NCBI GenBank assembly: GCA_950075865.1
Contig: CATMVA010000008.1
Span: 1 to 64,000 of the forward strand
Length of the DNA stretch: 64,000 nucleotides
Direction of reading: 5' to 3'
Origin: an uncultured Oscillospiraceae bacterium
GTDB taxonomy: Bacteria; Bacillota; Clostridia; Oscillospirales; Oscillospiraceae
The position numbers were made by a program, and so were the translations under genes. Shown here piece after piece: positions 1 through 11,149 of this stretch. Every line of letters starts with the position of its first letter. The first letter of the stretch is position 1. The notes below the pieces were generated by a model. That model saw only the letters and a program-made list of their open reading frames with translations, did no database searches and had not been told where the DNA came from.

Positions 1-121
1 GCTTCGCTGGGCTTCGATTTGGTTTTGGGCGCAATCTCGAAAGAAAATCGATTTTGACCGCTTACTCCAACATCAATCATTTTTAAAATCACAACAGGCA
101 TATTTCATGGAAACCTCCCCC

Positions 122-922
122 CTACCCCAGCGCCACATCTAGGATCATCATGACCGTAAACCCCACGGAAAAGCAGAGCGTCCCCAGATTCCAGTGGCTC
201 CCGGAGGACATCTCAGGGATCAGTTCCTCCACCACCACATAGATCATAGCCCCGGCCGCGAAGCTGAGCAAATAGGGCAGCGCTGGAACCATCAACTCCG
301 CCAGAAGGATGGTGCACAGCGCCCCCAGCGGCTCAACCGCCCCGGAAAGCGCCCCCCAGAGGAAGGCACGCCCCTTCCCCATCCCCTCACTGTGAAGCGG
401 CATGGATATGATGGCCCCCTCGGGAAAATTCTGGATGGCAATGCCCAGAGACAGCGCCAGCGCACCAGCGGTCGTAATGCCGCCCTCCCCGGTCAAAAGC
501 CCGGCATAGACCACCCCCACCGCCATCCCCTCGGGGATGTTGTGGAGGATCACTGCCAGCACCAGCATCACTGGCCGAGGCAAATAGGCCCTTGGACCCT
601 CCGCCTTGTCGGTATCCATGTGAAGGTGCGGTATGATATGGTCCAGCAGCAGGAGAAACAGGATCCCGATCCAAAAGCCTACCGCCGCCGGAACAAAGGC
701 CCAACGCCCCATACGCTCAGACTGATCCATAGCCGGGATCAGCAGACTCCAGATCGAAGCCGCCGTCATCACGCCCGCCGCGAACCCAGTCAGGCCCCGG
801 CGTACCAGCTGGTTCATATCCTTCTTCAGGAGAAAGACGCACCCCGCCCCCAAAGAAGTTCCCCAAAAAGGGATCAGCAATCCCCAAACAGTCCTGTGCA
901 ACACTTCTGCCCTTCCTCCCAC
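122..922 (-). CDS. ZIP family divalent metal transporter
   Basis: 266 aa multi-TM protein with HNIPEGMAVG and NFPEGAIISMPL motifs typical of ZIP transporters. Confidence 0.9.
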   Translation of the reverse strand: MGGRAEVLHRTVWGLLIPFWGTSLGAGCVFLLKKDMNQLVRRGLTGFAAGVMTAASIWSLLIPAMDQSERMGRWAFVPAAVGFWIGILFLLLLDHIIPHLHMDTDKAEGPRAYLPRPVMLVLAVILHNIPEGMAVGVVYAGLLTGEGGITTAGALALSLGIAIQNFPEGAIISMPLHSEGMGKGRAFLWGALSGAVEPLGALCTILLAELMVPALPYLLSFAAGAMIYVVVEELIPEMSSGSHWNLGTLCFSVGFTVMMILDVALG

Positions 923-940
923 CAGCGCAAATTTTCCACC

Positions 941-965
941 CGACAGTTAGCCAAGGCTAACCGTC
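941..965. promoter_or_regulatory. Palindromic operator (GTTAGCC-AA-GGCTAAC) just downstream of the ZIP promoter -10
   Basis: Perfect 7-bp arms at 946-952/955-961, extended by CGAC/GTCG; 5 bp from the -10. Confidence 0.6.
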
Positions 966-969
966 GGCA

Positions 970-998
970 ATGATAAACTATTCTTCCCATTTTGTCAA
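970..998 (-). promoter_or_regulatory. Sigma70-type promoter for ZIP gene (TTGACA-17-TATCAT)
   Basis: Reverse strand TTGACA (998-993), 17 nt spacer, TATCAT (975-970). Confidence 0.65.
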
Positions 999-1058
999 GC
1001 CTTTTTCCCTATGTCGAGATCCCAACAACAAAAAAATGAAAAGGTATCCTATAAATAA

Positions 1059-1083
1059 GGAGCCGGCTATCACAGCCGGCTCC
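1059..1083 (-). terminator. Hairpin terminator GGAGCCGGCT/AGCCGGCTCC
   Basis: Perfect 10-bp inverted repeat after the 1106-3028 stop codon, T-rich flanks. Confidence 0.7.
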
Positions 1084-1105
1084 CTCTTTTTATTTCTTCC
1101 CGTTT

Positions 1106-3028
1106 TTACAGATTGGCCGCAATAAAATAGGAGTCGTTGGTGGCCTCCAGCACCTGGGCCACCCGCTTACAGTCCCCCACCATGGCCGTCTCGGGTGTAA
1201 TGCCGTAGAAGGAGAAAGCCAGATCCTTCCGGGGGCGCATCCCTACCGAAAGCAGCACATGGTCGGCAGGCAGAAAACGCTCCTCTCCCGTCTGATCCGT
1301 GACCACCACACCGTCGGGGCGGATCTCCTTCACAGCGGAGCCCAACATGGCCTTGGGCGGATTCCCGCTCTCCCGGATGGCATTGTTCAGCCCGTGGCGG
1401 TAAAGCCAGTTGCTCTTCTTGGCCAGGGCGCCCTGGGGCTCCACCACCGTAACATCGTTGCCCCGGTCGCTGAGCTCCAGGGCCAGTTCGCTGCCGATGG
1501 CGCCGCCGCCCACGATGACGATCCGCCCCCGGACTCTGTCCAGCTCAGGGTAAACGCTTACCGCCTGCCGGGCATACTCGGCTCCCGGGATGGGGGGCTG
1601 GATGAAATCGGCCCCCACCGCCACCATCAGCGCGTCCGGTGCAAGGTTGCGGACCAGCTCCGGGGTGGCCTCGGTATTCAGCCGGACCTCCACTGTGGTC
1701 CTGGCCAACTGGTTGATCAGATAGTCCCGGTATTTTTTCAGATCGGCCTTATGATCCCCGTAGTCGGCATAGCAGAGGTTGCCCCCCAGCCGCCCGCTCT
1801 TCTCCAGCAGGATGATCTGATGCCCCCGCTCCGCCGCGGTCAGGGCCCCCTTCATCCCGGCGGGGCCGCCGCCCACAATAACCACCCTTTTTGCCCGATC
1901 TGCCTTGGAAAGACAGAGGGGGACTCTGTCCTCCCGACGGAATCGCGGGTTTACCGAGCACTGGGTGTTAGCGTGCTCGGTGGCGATATGGTAGCAGTTC
2001 AGACAGCGCAGACAGGGCACAATGTCCTCCTCCCGGTCCTCCATGGCCTTCTGGGGCCAGTAGGGATCGGCCACCAGCTGACGGCCCAGCATGACGGCGT
2101 CCACCTTACCTTCGGCGATGGCCTTCTCACAGGCGTCAGGGTCGGCGACTCCCCCCACCACACTGACCAGAACCTTGCTCTCCCGCTTTACCCGGGCTGC
2201 AAAATCCAGATTGTACATCCGAGGCGTGAAAATGGTGGTGTGGGCGTATGTATTGGCCACATACTTGTCGATGGTGCCCCCGTAGCAGTCCATCCCGCAG
2301 GAGATGTTGACGATGTCCATGTCGTCCTCCACCGACCGGATAAAGTAGAGCATATCGTCCTCGGTGTAGCTCTCGGGCACCTTCAGCTCCCGACTCACCC
2401 GCACCAGCAGGGGGTAATCCGGCCCCACCGCCTTCCGTACGGCCCGCAGGGCCTCCCGGGCAAACCGGGTCCGGTTCTCCAGGGAACCGCCGTACTCATC
2501 CTCCCTCCGGTTCCACACCGGCGAGAGAAAGAGGGAGCAGAGGCTGTCATGACCGAAGTGGAGCATGACCATGTCAAAGCCAAATGCCTTGCCCTCCACA
2601 GCCTTCCGGCACATCTCTCCAATCTTTTGGTCCATACCCTTCCTCGTCATGGCCCGCATCCGGCCGCCGGTAAAATGGACCCCGTCAGAGGGTCCGTCGG
2701 CGCTGCCGTCCTCGTGGATATCCCCGTGGAACCCGATCTCCAGCATAGCCATACCGCCCGCCTGCCCCATGACCGACAGGACCTCCCGGCTCACGTCCCG
2801 CGCGTATTTCGAGAAGGGCTCCCTCTCCCCCGCCAGGCCGGAAAGAGCATACTCGCTCACCGCGACCACGGCGGCCCCGCCCAAGGACTTGTCCGGCAGG
2901 CTCAGGCCGCCATAGTTGGTGGTGGACAGCTGTACCGCCCTGGGGATCCCCATGGGAGCGGCGATGACCCGGTTTTTCAGCATGATACTGTTGACCCGAA
3001 GGGGGGAAAACAGCTTCGGATATTTCAT
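1106..3028 (-). CDS. Old Yellow Enzyme-type FMN/4Fe-4S/FAD oxidoreductase (2-enoate reductase/BaiCD-like), copy 1
   Basis: 640 aa; HFGH and YGGSLENR active-site motifs; CLRCLNCYHIATEHANTQC Fe-S motif; GGGPAG and GGGAIGSE dinucleotide-binding motifs. Confidence 0.9.
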   Translation of the reverse strand: MKYPKLFSPLRVNSIMLKNRVIAAPMGIPRAVQLSTTNYGGLSLPDKSLGGAAVVAVSEYALSGLAGEREPFSKYARDVSREVLSVMGQAGGMAMLEIGFHGDIHEDGSADGPSDGVHFTGGRMRAMTRKGMDQKIGEMCRKAVEGKAFGFDMVMLHFGHDSLCSLFLSPVWNRREDEYGGSLENRTRFAREALRAVRKAVGPDYPLLVRVSRELKVPESYTEDDMLYFIRSVEDDMDIVNISCGMDCYGGTIDKYVANTYAHTTIFTPRMYNLDFAARVKRESKVLVSVVGGVADPDACEKAIAEGKVDAVMLGRQLVADPYWPQKAMEDREEDIVPCLRCLNCYHIATEHANTQCSVNPRFRREDRVPLCLSKADRAKRVVIVGGGPAGMKGALTAAERGHQIILLEKSGRLGGNLCYADYGDHKADLKKYRDYLINQLARTTVEVRLNTEATPELVRNLAPDALMVAVGADFIQPPIPGAEYARQAVSVYPELDRVRGRIVIVGGGAIGSELALELSDRGNDVTVVEPQGALAKKSNWLYRHGLNNAIRESGNPPKAMLGSAVKEIRPDGVVVTDQTGEERFLPADHVLLSVGMRPRKDLAFSFYGITPETAMVGDCKRVAQVLEATNDSYFIAANL

Positions 3029-3069
3029 TTGTAGCTCTCCTTTCTGGTGTATCGCCCCGGAGCCTTCCC

Positions 3070-5040
3070 TTACAGGTTTGCCGCCCCGCTGAAGCCGATC
3101 AGGGTGTCGATGAATTCGTCAAAGGTGGCGCAGCCCATCAGCCGGTCAAACTCCGCGTCGTCACTCACATTCCGGGTGATGAGCTCGAAAATATCGGAGA
3201 AGAGATCCCGGTCCTCCTCCCGCAGGGTAAAGACAAAGGTAAGCTTGACCCGGTTGTCCCCCCAGCGGATGGGGGTATGGTTCAGGGCCACCGCGATCAC
3301 GCTGGAGCCGGCCCGATTGTCCAGGGGGTGGGCGATGGCCACCCTCCCGTAGGAGGAGGCCGCGATCCGCTCATGGTCATAGATCTTCTGCTTGAAGTCT
3401 CCCTCCACGTATCCCTGACCCGTCATCCGGTCACAGATATATTCGATGGCGTCGTTCTGGTCGGCCAGGGGCGCGTCCACAAAGAACAGGTCCTCATGGA
3501 AAAAGTACAGGATCTTTTCCCGGACCCGGTTGCTGATCTTCTCCTGCTTGATGGAGTCGATGACCGAAAACAGATTGCGGAAGTCGGCCTCGCTCATAAA
3601 GGGGTCAATGACCAGCTGGGTGATGCCGATGGAAGGCAGCCGCTCGGTGGTGACCACCAGATCCACATTGCTCAGATCGATGGTCCGGTCTATGGAGGTA
3701 TAGATGTTGGCGATCAGCAGATTGTCGGTGCAGACATGGGAGATCCGCTTAAAGATCCGCTGGGACAACAGGTTGTAGTCCGAGCAGACCAGCACGCAGG
3801 AGACCCGGTTGTGTACCGCGATCTGCTCCTGCATCAGCACCCCGATGTGCAGCGCGATATAGGCGATCTCGTCCTCGGGAAGCCACAGCTCGGTCTTCTC
3901 ATGGATGATGTTGGAGATACTCACCGCGATGGCGTACATAAAGGGGTAGGAATCCTTGATCTCGCTGAACTGCAGGTTGGAGATCCGAATGCCGTTGTTC
4001 AGCCGGACCAGCAGGTTTTTCAGATGGAAGGCAAATCGGATCAGGAAATCCTCATTCTGCCCGATCTGTATCCCGTAGATCCGGTCCACCGCGCCCACGA
4101 TGTCGTCCAGCAGGGACTTGATCTCGAGCCCCAGGATATCCCGCAGCTGCTCATAGCGAAGCACCTCCACCTGGGTAGTGACCGCCCTCGTCATCATCAA
4201 AACCGAGGCCTGGTAAATATCCCGCAGCGTATAGGGTGTCTGATAAACCTCCTTCAGCCGCTCATAGATGTCGTTCACGATGGCCCGAACGGCGGGCGCC
4301 CCCAACTCCTCCAGCACAGGGGTCTTTGGCCCGTAGGGGTCGGCCACCTCTTCCGCGGCCCCGTTGATCTCGATGGTCAGCCCCAGATGCAGACAGTAAT
4401 TTAAAAGGGAGTAGTCGTCCAGAAAGTACTCATGCTTCCGCAGCACTTCCAGAACGATCCCCTCCACCTCCTTCAGGTCCACCGTGGTAAAGACCTGCTG
4501 GATGCTGTCCCTGGAAAACCGGCTGGCCTGCAGCTCGTCGTTCACAAAGTGCATCACCGCCGAGCGCTTGTCCTTATCCAGCCCGGTGATGGAGATCACA
4601 TCCTTCCGGATATGGAGGGCCAAATGATACTCGTTCAGCTCGGCCCGCACCTTGGCCAGCTCATTCTGCAGGGTCTCCGGGGCAACACAGAGCTGGCCCG
4701 CCAGCTCATCGACGGTCAGCTTCTGCCCCTGTGCCAGCAGTCTGGTCAGGAGAATACTTTTCCGCTCGGCATAATTCAGCGGCGCGGCGCCGCCCTCCGC
4801 CTGTCCCATGATCTCCCGGGCCATGGCCCTGTTGATGCTGTACCCCTTGGCCGAGGATGTGATCAGCCCCGGATGCTCCTCGTTCAGCTCGGCCACCGAA
4901 TACTTGACGTTGCGGACCGAGATCCCCAGCACCTCCGCCAGCTCTCCCGAAGTCGTCCAGTCGAACGCGTCGATCAGCCGGTCCATGATTCGCTGTTTTG
5001 TGGACTGATTTGCCACGGAAAACACCCCCTTTTGATCCAT
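3070..5040 (-). CDS. PRD-containing transcriptional activator/antiterminator with HTH and EIIA-like C-terminus (LicR/MtlR type)
   Basis: 656 aa; N-terminal HTH_11-like, PRD-like region (AYIALHIGVLMQEQ), EIIB-like (VLVCSDYNLLSQRIFKRI) and EIIA-like (AIAHPLDNRAGSSVIAVAL) segments. Confidence 0.85.
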   Translation of the reverse strand: MDQKGVFSVANQSTKQRIMDRLIDAFDWTTSGELAEVLGISVRNVKYSVAELNEEHPGLITSSAKGYSINRAMAREIMGQAEGGAAPLNYAERKSILLTRLLAQGQKLTVDELAGQLCVAPETLQNELAKVRAELNEYHLALHIRKDVISITGLDKDKRSAVMHFVNDELQASRFSRDSIQQVFTTVDLKEVEGIVLEVLRKHEYFLDDYSLLNYCLHLGLTIEINGAAEEVADPYGPKTPVLEELGAPAVRAIVNDIYERLKEVYQTPYTLRDIYQASVLMMTRAVTTQVEVLRYEQLRDILGLEIKSLLDDIVGAVDRIYGIQIGQNEDFLIRFAFHLKNLLVRLNNGIRISNLQFSEIKDSYPFMYAIAVSISNIIHEKTELWLPEDEIAYIALHIGVLMQEQIAVHNRVSCVLVCSDYNLLSQRIFKRISHVCTDNLLIANIYTSIDRTIDLSNVDLVVTTERLPSIGITQLVIDPFMSEADFRNLFSVIDSIKQEKISNRVREKILYFFHEDLFFVDAPLADQNDAIEYICDRMTGQGYVEGDFKQKIYDHERIAASSYGRVAIAHPLDNRAGSSVIAVALNHTPIRWGDNRVKLTFVFTLREEDRDLFSDIFELITRNVSDDAEFDRLMGCATFDEFIDTLIGFSGAANL

Positions 5041-5081
5041 TCCCTATTATCAGGGCGCCATACCGGGAAAACAAGCGGCCG

Positions 5082-5104
5082 TTTTGCACCGCACCGGTGC
5101 AAAA
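5082..5104. promoter_or_regulatory. Palindromic activator site TTTTGCACCG-CAC-CGGTGCAAAA upstream of the PTS promoter
   Basis: Perfect 10-bp arms in the 134-bp divergent intergenic region, 7 bp upstream of a TTGTTT-17-TATATT promoter (5112-5140). Confidence 0.7.
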
Positions 5105-5111
5105 GCCGGGA

Positions 5112-5140
5112 TTGTTTCCATGCGGCCGATTTTTTATATT
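5112..5140 (+). promoter_or_regulatory. Candidate promoter of PTS operon (TTGTTT-17-TATATT)
   Basis: Weak -35, good -10, 17-nt spacing, downstream of the palindrome. Confidence 0.5.
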
Positions 5141-5174
5141 TAGGATATCCCAAAATGACAGGAGGGAATCCGAT

Positions 5175-5492
5175 ATGACTACGGAGGAAGTCTACGAGAA
5201 AGCGTGTGAGATCATCGCCTTTGCCGGCGACAGCAAGAGCTATTCCATGGAGGCCATTCAGAACGCCGAGGAGGGCGACTTCGCCGCCGCCGAGGAGTGC
5301 TTCCAAAGCGCCGACAAAGCCTTGCAGACCGCTCACAACCTGCACACCGACCTTCTGGTGGTGGAGGCCCGCGACCTGGGCTGCGTCCCGGTCAACATGA
5401 TGCTGATCCACGCCTCCAACCACCTGACGGCAGCCGAGCTGACCCGGGATTTTGCCGAGCGGCTGGTCACTGTTTATAAAACCAGATCCTGA
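5175..5492 (+). CDS. PTS lactose/cellobiose-class EIIA
   Basis: ATG after GGAGGG; EIIA-Lac/Cel style sequence with conserved AHNLHTDLL...MLIHASNHLTAAEL. Confidence 0.85.
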   Translation: MTTEEVYEKACEIIAFAGDSKSYSMEAIQNAEEGDFAAAEECFQSADKALQTAHNLHTDLLVVEARDLGCVPVNMMLIHASNHLTAAELTRDFAERLVTVYKTRS

Positions 5493-5510
5493 GGAAAGGA
5501 GGGAAATACC

Positions 5511-5822
5511 ATGTACAACATCGTTTTGGTCTGTGAGCACGGAGCCAGCACGGGGATGCTGACCGCGGCCATGAAGAAAGCGGCCGAGACCATGGGTGTG
5601 GACGCCACCATCAACGCCTACCCCTACACCAAGCTGGACGAACTCATCGACGGTGCCGACATCATCCTGCTTGGCCCTCAGGTCCGGTTCAAGAAGAAGG
5701 GCTTTGAGGAAAAGTACGCCGACAAGGGCGTAGAGTTTCTTGTGGTGGATACAGTCGCCTACGGCACCATGAACGGCGAAAAAGTCCTGAAGCAGACCCT
5801 GGAACACCTGCAAAACAAATAG
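5511..5822 (+). CDS. PTS lactose/cellobiose-class EIIB
   Basis: 103 aa; N-terminal VLVCEHGASTGML phosphocysteine loop. Confidence 0.9.
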   Translation: MYNIVLVCEHGASTGMLTAAMKKAAETMGVDATINAYPYTKLDELIDGADIILLGPQVRFKKKGFEEKYADKGVEFLVVDTVAYGTMNGEKVLKQTLEHLQNK

Positions 5823-5847
5823 GCAAAACATAGAGAGGAGAAACATC

Positions 5848-7116
5848 ATGGAAAAATTTATGGAAAAGCTAAATAGCATCGTTGAGCCTCTGGCCAACTG
5901 GGTCTATAAGCAGAAGTTCCTGCTGGCCCTGTCCGAGACCATGCAGGCCCTGCTCCCCATCACGGTCATCGGCTCCTTCGCCTGCCTCTTTGCCTTCGTG
6001 GACATCGGCGGCTGGCAGGCTTTCCTGGGATCCCATCCTGTGATCCTCACGGGTCTCATGAATACCCAGAGCTGGACCCTCAGCATCATCGCCTTCTACA
6101 CCGTGGCCGCCCTTTCCTACCTGTACGCCAAACGCCTGGAGATGGACGAGCCTCTGTCCTGTGTCCCCCTGGCCCTGGCCGCCTTCATGCTCCTGACCCC
6201 CACCGAGCTCTACACCGCCCTCCCCACCGCCTGGCTGGGCCACAAGGGCATGTTCTCGGCCTTCATCATCGTTTTCCTGGTGGTCCGCTTCGTCAAGCTC
6301 TGCCAGGACAAGAACATCACCATCAAAATGCCCGCCGGCGTGCCCCATTATGTAGAGGCCACCTTTGCCGTGCTGATCCCCGCCGTCATCATCTGCTTCG
6401 GCTGCAGCTTCATTGGCCAGGCCGTCGCTCAAACCTCTGTGGGATCTATCCATGACGTGATCTACAACTTCATCCAGGCCCCCTTCATGAACCTGGGCAG
6501 CGGCTTCGGCGGCACCCTTATTCAGGAGCTGGTGATGACCCTGGCCATGTTCTGCGGCGTCCACGGCCAGTCCGTCGTGCCCTGGCAGCCCGCCCTGATG
6601 ACCGCCTGTGACGAAGCCAACGCCGCCGCTATCCGGGCCGGCGCCGCCATCCCCAACGTCTACGGCTCGGGCTCCATGAACATCATCCAGATGGGCGGCA
6701 TTGGCGCCACCCTGGGCCTTGCCATCCTGATGGTCATCTTCTGCCGCTCCAAGCGGTACAAGTCCCTCTCCCGTGTGGCCATCGTCCCCCAGATCTTCAA
6801 CATCGGCGAGCCTCTGCTCTTCGGCATCCCCATCATGCTCAACCCCGTGCTCTTCCTGCCTTACATGGGCGGCGTGGTGGCCAATACCCTTCTGGTGTAC
6901 GGCAGCATCGCCTTCGGCATCGTGGGCCGCCCCAACGGCGTGAACCCCTCCTGGACCATGCCCGGTCCCCTTCAGGGCCTGCTGGGCATCTCCACCCCCA
7001 TCCAGGGCGTCATTCTGGCCTTGGTCGTCATCGCAGTGGACATGGTCATCTGGTATCCTTTCGTCCGTATGATGGATAAGCAGGCCCTGGCCGAAGAGGC
7101 CGCCGAGGAAGCCTGA
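5848..7116 (+). CDS. PTS cellobiose-class EIIC permease
   Basis: 422 aa multi-TM; MEKFMEKLNSIVEPLANWV start and FNIGEPLLFGIPIMLNP motif typical of CelB/LicC. Confidence 0.95.
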   Translation: MEKFMEKLNSIVEPLANWVYKQKFLLALSETMQALLPITVIGSFACLFAFVDIGGWQAFLGSHPVILTGLMNTQSWTLSIIAFYTVAALSYLYAKRLEMDEPLSCVPLALAAFMLLTPTELYTALPTAWLGHKGMFSAFIIVFLVVRFVKLCQDKNITIKMPAGVPHYVEATFAVLIPAVIICFGCSFIGQAVAQTSVGSIHDVIYNFIQAPFMNLGSGFGGTLIQELVMTLAMFCGVHGQSVVPWQPALMTACDEANAAAIRAGAAIPNVYGSGSMNIIQMGGIGATLGLAILMVIFCRSKRYKSLSRVAIVPQIFNIGEPLLFGIPIMLNPVLFLPYMGGVVANTLLVYGSIAFGIVGRPNGVNPSWTMPGPLQGLLGISTPIQGVILALVVIAVDMVIWYPFVRMMDKQALAEEAAEEA

Positions 7117-7137
7117 TCCATCCTCAAACACAACCAA

Positions 7138-7174
7138 AGAAGCGATGGGTTTGGGTCCCAAACCCATCGCTTCT
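7138..7174 (+). terminator. Strong intra-operon hairpin (terminator/attenuator)
   Basis: AGAAGCGATGGGTTTGGG-T-CCCAAACCCATCGCTTCT, 18-bp perfect arms followed by CTTTATTT. Confidence 0.75.
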
Positions 7175-7195
7175 CTTTATTTAGGAGGCATCGTT

Positions 7196-7438
7196 ATGAT
7201 CCAAATCGGAAGCTCCAAGCTCAAACAGGTCATGGAAGCTCTGGACGGCCAGACCCATGACGGCATCACTTTTCACGTGGAAGGAAAACCCCAGGGCCTC
7301 TCCTGCAAGCTTACCCACAACGGCGAAAGCGACAACGCAGCCAAGTCCGTCGTCAAGAAGGTGGTCGCCTCCCTCCCCGGCTGCGCCACCGCCTACCTGA
7401 AGGTGGATCTTCTGGACGAGCAAGGCCGCATCATCTGA
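7196..7438 (+). CDS. Small uncharacterised protein (80 aa)
   Basis: ATG after AGGAGG; intact small ORF between PTS EIIC and OYE gene. Confidence 0.65.
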   Translation: MIQIGSSKLKQVMEALDGQTHDGITFHVEGKPQGLSCKLTHNGESDNAAKSVVKKVVASLPGCATAYLKVDLLDEQGRII

Positions 7439-7455
7439 AAAGGCGGGACCAAACC

Positions 7456-7725
7456 ATGAAATTCTATTTAGGCGATCCCGGTTTTCAAAAGACGATGCGG
7501 AAGATCTATTCCTGGCTGGTCCCCGGCTTCTGCTGCGGCATAAGCATCCTCCTTCTGCTTTCGGGCGGATGGATCCCCTCCCTGCTCTTTCTCTGTGTCA
7601 CCTTGCTCTATCTGCCTATGCTGAAGGACTTCTGGGCCCGTTTTTGGCTCAAGGGCTTTCTGAAGGCCCTTCTGGCCCTAGCCATGGTCATCGGAGCCAT
7701 TTACAGCACCGGGCTCTACGTCTGA
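7456..7725 (+). CDS. Small membrane protein (89 aa)
   Basis: Three predicted hydrophobic segments; RBS-like GGCGGG upstream. Confidence 0.65.
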   Translation: MKFYLGDPGFQKTMRKIYSWLVPGFCCGISILLLLSGGWIPSLLFLCVTLLYLPMLKDFWARFWLKGFLKALLALAMVIGAIYSTGLYV

Positions 7726-7759
7726 CCCTCTCAATCACCCCTCGAAAGGAAGCGCTGCA

Positions 7760-11136
<3,377 letters not shown>

Positions 11137-11149
11137 AAGGAGGCACAAC

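Noticed and set aside
1259-3034. 591-aa plus-strand ORF
   Set aside because: Antisense shadow of OYE copy 1
3070-5040. RNA antitermination (RAT) target for the PRD protein
   Set aside because: The regulator has an N-terminal DNA-binding HTH rather than a CAT domain, and no RAT-terminator overlap is visible before the PTS genes
5869-7167. 432-aa minus-strand ORF rich in G/H/D
   Set aside because: Antisense to PTS EIIC; composition bias only
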